Below, piece after piece: positions 32,093 through 36,734 of a stretch of 36,734 nt of DNA; the stretch's first letter is position 1; each line of letters opens with the position of its first letter. Both the position numbers and the translations under genes were made by a program. Below the pieces are notes generated by a model. That model was not told the DNA's origin. It saw only the letters and a list, made by a program, of their open reading frames with translations, and did not search any database. Where the stretch lies: NCBI GenBank assembly GCA_049699975.1, contig JBNAWB010000007.1, positions 1 through 36,734 on the forward strand, in the 5' to 3' direction. Origin of the DNA: CAZAGD01 sp049699975 (GTDB lineage: Bacteria; Desulfobacterota; SM23-61).

Positions 32093-32097
32093 GGGGG

Positions 32098-33507
32098 TTA
32101 AGCTTCTTTTCCATTAAGGCGGATATTATACTTCCGCATGAGGGCTTGAAAATTTTGGCGCAGCATGCCCACTTCTTTGGCTGATTTAGTAACATTCCAA
32201 TCATTGCGGGATAAAGCCTGCAAGACAAATAATCTTTCTATCTCTTCTATAGCTCTGTCCCGCAAATGTTTCTTCAGTTCTTTTAGCTCTTCACTAGTCC
32301 GGGGGACTTGAAAAGCTATTCTTTCCTCTTTGGGATGCTGAATTGGGATAGGAAAATGTTTGGGCTGAATTTCTTCTTCATCGGTCATGATCACTATGCG
32401 CTCCATAATATTTTCTAACTCCCGCACATTTCCTGGCCAAGAATAACTTTTTAGCAAATCTAAAAAGGCCGGGGACATTTTTTTAAAATTCTTCCTCATT
32501 TCTCGACAATATTTGAGGAGAAAATGTTCAGCTAAGAGAGGAATGTCTTCAGGCCTCTCTCGTAAGGGAGGAAGATGAATAGGAACAATGTTTAGCCGAT
32601 AAAAAAGGTCTTCTCGAAAACTACCTTCCTTAATTTTTTCCTGTAAATCTTTATTAGTCGCCGCGATCAAACGTACATCTACTTTTTTAATCTTCGTTCC
32701 GCCCACAGGAGTAAATTCCCTTTCCTGGATAAATCTGAGGAGCTTACTTTGCATGGCCAAACTGATATTTCCAATTTCATCTAAAAAGAGAGTTCCGCCA
32801 TCGGCAACCTCAAAAAGCCCAGGTTTAGTAACAATAGCTCCCGTGAAAGAACCTTTGACATGACCGAAGAGCTCACTCTCTAAAAGATTCTCCGAAAGGA
32901 CGCCACAATCAACCGGGATGAACTGGCGATCTTTCCTTAGACTATGAAAATGAATGGCTCGGGCAATTAGTTCTTTTCCCGTGCCTGATTCCCCGGTAAT
33001 TAAAACAGTACTGTTTGTTGGGGCCACCCGCAGAATTAGACGATAAACCTCTTGCATTTTCTCACTTATGCCGACAATATTCTCAAACCGATACCGCGAT
33101 TGCAGTTGCTCCCGCAAATATATATTTTCCAGCATCATACTCCGGCTATCTAAGGCTTTCTTAACTACCAAGGTCACCTGGTCGGGAGTAAAAGGTTTGG
33201 GTAGATAATCAAAAGCGCCCGCCTTCATGGCCTCCACCGCCGATTCTACTGTCGAAAAACCTGTGATCATAATGACTAAGACTTGCGGATAATCCCTCTT
33301 TATAGCCCGCAGAAGTTCCATCCCATCTAACCCAGGCATCTTCAGATCTACGATAGCTAAGTCAAAATGTTCATCGGCCATAAGTTGCAGGGCCTCTTGA
33401 CCGCTAAGGGTAGTAATCACTTCATAACCCTCTTCCGTAAGCACCCTTTGGCAACTCAAGCAAACTATTTCTTCATCATCTACTACTAATATTTTGGCGG
33501 CTGTCAT
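32098..33507 (-). CDS. NtrC-family sigma-54-dependent response regulator
   Basis: 469 residues. Receiver domain with D54 (AIVDLKMPG) and K104 (YLPKPF); AAA+ domain with Walker A GESGTGKE (172-179), Walker B GGTLFLDE (237-244), arginine-finger region SFREDLFYRLN and sigma-54 contact loop GSFTGA (219-224), a one-residue variant of GAFTGA. A Fis-type helix-turn-helix ends the protein (about 430-465, WNVTKSAKEVGMLRQNFQAL). It is encoded 27 nt after the kinase gene and so is its likely partner. Its stop lies just beyond the dyads upstream of the receiver-NuoE gene, which it probably activates. Confidence 0.94.
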   Translation of the reverse strand: MTAAKILVVDDEEIVCLSCQRVLTEEGYEVITTLSGQEALQLMADEHFDLAIVDLKMPGLDGMELLRAIKRDYPQVLVIMITGFSTVESAVEAMKAGAFDYLPKPFTPDQVTLVVKKALDSRSMMLENIYLREQLQSRYRFENIVGISEKMQEVYRLILRVAPTNSTVLITGESGTGKELIARAIHFHSLRKDRQFIPVDCGVLSENLLESELFGHVKGSFTGAIVTKPGLFEVADGGTLFLDEIGNISLAMQSKLLRFIQEREFTPVGGTKIKKVDVRLIAATNKDLQEKIKEGSFREDLFYRLNIVPIHLPPLRERPEDIPLLAEHFLLKYCREMRKNFKKMSPAFLDLLKSYSWPGNVRELENIMERIVIMTDEEEIQPKHFPIPIQHPKEERIAFQVPRTSEELKELKKHLRDRAIEEIERLFVLQALSRNDWNVTKSAKEVGMLRQNFQALMRKYNIRLNGKEA

Positions 33508-33534
33508 TATTCCACCTGAAATTATTTTTAACCA

Positions 33535-35553
33535 TCACGGAGAAACTTCTTCTCCAGGTTGCACAGGAAGCTTGATGATAAAAGTTGTGCCCTGGCCTAC
33601 GGCACTTTGCACTTCGATATGCCCCCGATGACGCTCGATAATTCCATAACTTACGGCCAAACCTAGCCCCGTTCCCTTTTTGTCGGCTTTAGTCGTAAAA
33701 AAGGGATCAAAAATCTTACTCAAATTTTCTGCCGGAATGCCACATCCTGTGTCCGTAAAGATAATTTGCACAAAATCATCGCCCGGCTGATAGAGGGAAG
33801 TAACCTGGAGACTACCCCCTTGGGGCATAGCATCGGCGGCATTCAGCAGGATATTCATGAAGACTTGCTGTATCTGGTTAGCATCCACCAAGAGCACGGG
33901 CAACTGGGGATCCAGGTTTTTAACTATTTTAATATTTTGAAAAGTAGCCTGCCGCTCTACCAAAGAAAGGGTATGAGTGATCAGTTCATTAATAAAACAC
34001 GGTCTTTTCTGCGGTTTACTTTCACGGGCAAAATCTAAAAGGCCACGCACGATGGTGGAAACACGGGTTGTCTCGCGGACAATCAACTCTAACTCTTTTT
34101 GTAATTCCGGGTTGTCTTTAAGCTTGCGCATGAGTAAATGGGAAAAAGTGAGAATACCAGTCAAAGGGCTGTTAATCTCATGAGCCACGCCGGAGGCTAA
34201 TCTTCCTAAAGAGGCCAGTTTTTCTGATTGCATCAATTGGGCTTGAATTTTCTTTAACTCTTCCGTCCTTTGTTCCACCTTCTGCTCCAGGGTGCGTCCA
34301 TATTCTTCTAAGGCTTGGTGGCTTTCTTTGAGCCGGCTCAGCATATGGTTAAATGAAGCCGCTAATTGTCCGATCTCGTCTCGAGAATTTATAGGGAGCT
34401 CCAAGGAAAAATTGCCTTCCGCAATCTTCGTGGTCGCCCAAACCATATTCTTTAAGGGACGAATAATGCCCGTGGTTATGAAGAAAGAAAGAATGAGGAC
34501 TAAAAAAACTCCCAATACGCCAATACCGAAGAAGCTATAGACGACTTTATGGCGCAAATCTGTATAGGGAGCTTCTAAGATGCCTACATAAAGAATGCCC
34601 ACTATTTTGCCGGTAATATCCCGGATGGGCTCATAAGCTGTCAGGTACCAGTCTTTCACCACAAAAGCTCGATCTAACCAAGGTTCTCCTCTCTCCACGA
34701 TGGCCTCATAAACCTCGTCCGAGATTAAGGTACCAATGGCTCTTTCTCCTTTTTCTCCGCGCACATTAGTGGAGATGCGTATTCCACCTTGGAAGATAGT
34801 GGCTGTCCCCATTTCTTTTCCGGCATACTGGCTCTCCCCATACAAGAGATTGCGCACTTTATCCACGATCTCATAATTGCGGTTAAGGAGTATACCTCCA
34901 TAGAGAACTCCTAATAATTGATTGGCTTCATTGAAAACTGGCGCGGCTGCTTTAAGCATCATGCCGGAGGTTTCTCTATCTCCTTTAATTTTCTTTGCTT
35001 TCGGTGTGGCCACAAAAAGGGTAAAGGCTCGCTCTGCTAAATCACTCCCTTCTTTTTGAAGCTCTTCTTGGGGGACGATTACTGTCGCCGCTACTCTTTC
35101 TCCTTTCATCGCTTTCTGCACAAAAAGATCCGCAGATTGATCATCTCCCACCAGAAAAGGGTGGCGAGTGCGGATGATAACCCGCCCGCGGGCATCTGTG
35201 AGGGTTAGGGTATCTAAACCATACTCTTTACGGCGCTGAATAAGGAACTCATGCAAATTTTTTATCCGCCCCGCACTCAGATAATCAGGAATAGTCCGTC
35301 CCGAAGCAGTCAACTGAACTACATCTTTAATTTGGCTTAAAGTCTGGTTATAAACTAACCACGCTGTTTGCAGATCATGCTTAACTTTGAGGCGGGCTTG
35401 CATGACGATAGTATCTCCCACAAGTTTAGTCCCGATCAATGAAGAAAGTACTCCGCCCACGATGACCACTAGTAGAAAACTAGTTACCAATTTCGTGCGC
35501 AAGGAGAGTTGGTTAATAAAAGGTATTTTTGTTAACCAATTTAAGGGATTCAT
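33535..35553 (-). CDS. Membrane sensor histidine kinase with Cache-type sensor and HAMP
   Basis: 672 residues. Membrane helices at about 21-42 and 338-360 flank a large extracytoplasmic Cache-type sensor domain (ending YLTAYEPIRDITGKIVGILY). HAMP (about 361-415) and a coiled coil (410-445) lead to the HisKA domain with H458 (VAHEINSPLTGIL). The HATPase domain has the N-box NILLNAADAM (567-576), G1 DTGCGIP (601-607) and G2 GTGLGL (627-632). All catalytic residues are intact. It is the first gene of the two-component operon. The signal may be a small periplasmic ligand, perhaps a carboxylate as for many Cache kinases; this is inference. Confidence 0.94.
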   Translation of the reverse strand: MNPLNWLTKIPFINQLSLRTKLVTSFLLVVIVGGVLSSLIGTKLVGDTIVMQARLKVKHDLQTAWLVYNQTLSQIKDVVQLTASGRTIPDYLSAGRIKNLHEFLIQRRKEYGLDTLTLTDARGRVIIRTRHPFLVGDDQSADLFVQKAMKGERVAATVIVPQEELQKEGSDLAERAFTLFVATPKAKKIKGDRETSGMMLKAAAPVFNEANQLLGVLYGGILLNRNYEIVDKVRNLLYGESQYAGKEMGTATIFQGGIRISTNVRGEKGERAIGTLISDEVYEAIVERGEPWLDRAFVVKDWYLTAYEPIRDITGKIVGILYVGILEAPYTDLRHKVVYSFFGIGVLGVFLVLILSFFITTGIIRPLKNMVWATTKIAEGNFSLELPINSRDEIGQLAASFNHMLSRLKESHQALEEYGRTLEQKVEQRTEELKKIQAQLMQSEKLASLGRLASGVAHEINSPLTGILTFSHLLMRKLKDNPELQKELELIVRETTRVSTIVRGLLDFARESKPQKRPCFINELITHTLSLVERQATFQNIKIVKNLDPQLPVLLVDANQIQQVFMNILLNAADAMPQGGSLQVTSLYQPGDDFVQIIFTDTGCGIPAENLSKIFDPFFTTKADKKGTGLGLAVSYGIIERHRGHIEVQSAVGQGTTFIIKLPVQPGEEVSP

Positions 35554-35593
35554 TATTATTCAATAAAAAATGAACCAAAGGAAGCTTGCTTAG

Positions 35594-35621
35594 ATTATAA
35601 CATCAAGGTGGGATATGTCAA
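35594..35621 (-). promoter_or_regulatory. Consensus sigma-70-type promoter of the kinase/NtrC operon
   Basis: The minus strand carries perfect TTGACA (35616-35621) and perfect TATAAT (35594-35599) with a 16-nt spacer, about 41 nt before the kinase start codon. This is the best promoter match seen in the window and suggests constitutive, fairly strong expression of the sensor system. Confidence 0.8.
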
Positions 35622-35672
35622 CGAAACCAAAGCTTTTCTTAATGTAGATTTCTTCTTTTGTCATTGTAAGGG

Positions 35673-36638
35673 TCACATCTTGATTAGTGACTTAAGCATG
35701 TAGTACTTTTTCCTCAATTCTTCATTTTTTTCCAGCGCTAATTTCGCTATTGTCGCCCGTTTGCTTATGGAAGAATAACCAAGATCAAAGAGCTCTCCAA
35801 TTTCATAGTTCTTATAAAACCCAGTTTCCCAAAGCCAAAAAATGAGCAGATCACGGGCCTCTTTTTCAGAGTCCTTTATTCTTAATCCCCCCTTAAATGC
35901 GTTTATATCCTTTTTAAATATTTCAGCCCCCCTAGCAAGTAACTCCGCTGTTGACCACCTGTTGAGAATCTTTCGTTGCTGTGGTTTCTCTTTATGGGGA
36001 ATTTCTTTAAGAAAATTTTCCTTTAATCGATCAATAAATTCCTTAGTCCCCAAAGCTAAACCATAGCGCACATCCTCCCAAATCTTCTTCTCTTCCAAAG
36101 CATAACTTTGCACTTTCTCGCGGTAAGCTTTATGGGTATTTTTTTCGCCGAATTGAGAGAGTATGAAGTCCATATTCAACCATTTAGGATGAGCCCGCCC
36201 ATAAGCGTAAGCCAGATAGCTACTCCATTTATATTCCGCTAAACGTTTCACCAAGCCAGCTCGGACAGGATTCCGATGTACATAGCAGGAAAGTTGGAGT
36301 AAATAATCATTATTTTCAACCAGTATACTTTTAAAGCGCCCCTGAAACAAATGTCCAGATCGATGATGTCGGCGATTGAACCAACTGGTATAAGCCGTTC
36401 CTAACCATTGCATGCTTCGGGAAAGATTACCCTCCCCCGTCTTGAGCAGAAGATGGTAATGGTTGGGCATTAACACATAAACAAATATCTTGGTCCTAAA
36501 ACGGTCGGCCATCCGACCTAATATTTTAAGAAATTGCTGCCGATCCCCATCGTCATAGAATATATTCCTTTTTTCAATCCCTCTGGAATAAACATGGTAA
36601 ATTGCTCCCGTATACTGTATTCGCCACGGCCTAACCAT
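35673..36638 (-). CDS. REP-associated tyrosine transposase (Y1/HUH family)
   Basis: 321 residues. HUH nuclease features are intact: YHVYSRGIEKRNIF near the N-terminus, the metal-binding motif PNHYHLLL with H60 and H62, and catalytic tyrosine Y119 in LQLSCYVHRNPVRAGLV. The C-terminal part (about 225-315) is a helical, DnaA-like DNA-binding domain (IGELFDLGYSSISKRATIAK). RAYT proteins are single-copy, domesticated relatives of IS200/IS605 transposases that act on REP palindromes; several palindromic repeats are scattered in this window. It is the last gene, with 96 nt of sequence upstream, including another copy of the GACCGTCGATCA-type repeat. Confidence 0.9.
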   Translation of the reverse strand: MVRPWRIQYTGAIYHVYSRGIEKRNIFYDDGDRQQFLKILGRMADRFRTKIFVYVLMPNHYHLLLKTGEGNLSRSMQWLGTAYTSWFNRRHHRSGHLFQGRFKSILVENNDYLLQLSCYVHRNPVRAGLVKRLAEYKWSSYLAYAYGRAHPKWLNMDFILSQFGEKNTHKAYREKVQSYALEEKKIWEDVRYGLALGTKEFIDRLKENFLKEIPHKEKPQQRKILNRWSTAELLARGAEIFKKDINAFKGGLRIKDSEKEARDLLIFWLWETGFYKNYEIGELFDLGYSSISKRATIAKLALEKNEELRKKYYMLKSLIKM

Positions 36639-36684
36639 TCCTGAAAATTATAAAAAAATAAAAGCCGTGTCAAGCATAATTAAT

Positions 36685-36734
36685 CCTGACCGTCGATCAG
36701 TTTTAATTTTTCTCACCAGCAGGAGACAGGCGGG
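36685..36734. repeat. Copy of the GACCGTYGATCA repeat upstream of the transposase gene
   Basis: GACCGTCGATCAGTTTTAAT starts at 36689 and the copy runs to AGGCGGG at the window end, paralleling 18018-18059. The window cuts it, so its full extent is unknown. Confidence 0.45.

Noticed and set aside
1..36734. CRISPR arrays, rRNA genes, integrases or prophage genes
   Set aside because: I looked for evenly spaced repeats, rRNA motifs, integrase and phage structural proteins across the window and saw none.

Overview
The window looks like a piece of a draft genome (a 10-N gap lies at 17990-17999) from an anaerobic, Gram-negative-type bacterium of moderate-to-low GC, most likely in or near the Desulfobacterota / former Deltaproteobacteria. 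The reasons are a ferredoxin-linked 2-oxoacid oxidoreductase operon, sigma-54/NtrC-type control, a molybdopterin oxidoreductase, NuoE/NuoF-type redox subunits, and a selenocysteine system (a tRNA-Sec gene plus a gene read through an in-frame UGA). Taxonomy is inference; no rRNA or marker protein is present.

Left part, 1-8.4 kb: the end of a TIGR01777-type SDR epimerase gene (minus strand, cut by the window edge), then a plus-strand exporter operon: HlyD-type membrane fusion protein, two ABC ATPases, two ABC-2 permeases (a YbhG-F-S-R-like system in which the YbhF halves are separate genes) and an MFS carrier. Two copies of a REP-like repeat flank the fusion-protein gene.

Middle, 8.5-18 kb: an FAD oxidoreductase, then a region rich in broken genes: a leucine-dehydrogenase-type remnant, a histidine-kinase fragment, a DUF4258-like toxin-type gene with a nonsense codon next to an intact DUF2283 partner, and a frameshifted REP-associated transposase. 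Among these lie intact genes: a UGA-containing peroxiredoxin-like selenoprotein (U-P-F-C active site, hairpin 11 nt after the UGA), a molybdopterin oxidoreductase, the tRNA-Sec gene selC with a near-consensus promoter, and an exported thioredoxin-fold protein.

18-21.5 kb: a minus-strand coiled-coil / SPFH / zinc-ribbon gene set, probably membrane-associated and resembling the Bacillus YdjG/YdjI pair. It is preceded by a 186-bp MITE-like element.

21.9-28.4 kb: one long minus-strand operon, korD-korA-korB-korC (2-oxoacid:ferredoxin oxidoreductase), then a ThiF/HesA-type E1-like enzyme, a LOG-family protein, a PHP-domain phosphoesterase and an MFS carrier. A perfect 9-bp dyad overlaps its likely promoter.

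28.7-36.7 kb: a TsaC/YciO-type gene on plus, converging at a strong hairpin on a redox/regulatory cluster on minus: Cache-HAMP histidine kinase, NtrC-type regulator, a receiver-NuoE fusion, and a NuoF-like protein whose NADH/FMN pocket is degraded but whose iron-sulfur cysteines remain. A sigma-54-type promoter and three TGCAT/ATGCA dyads lie just upstream of the fusion gene, which suggests that the NtrC-type protein controls it. The window ends with an intact REP-associated tyrosine transposase. The most interesting signals are the selenoprotein/selC pair and this two-component/receiver-NuoE/degenerate-NuoF cluster.
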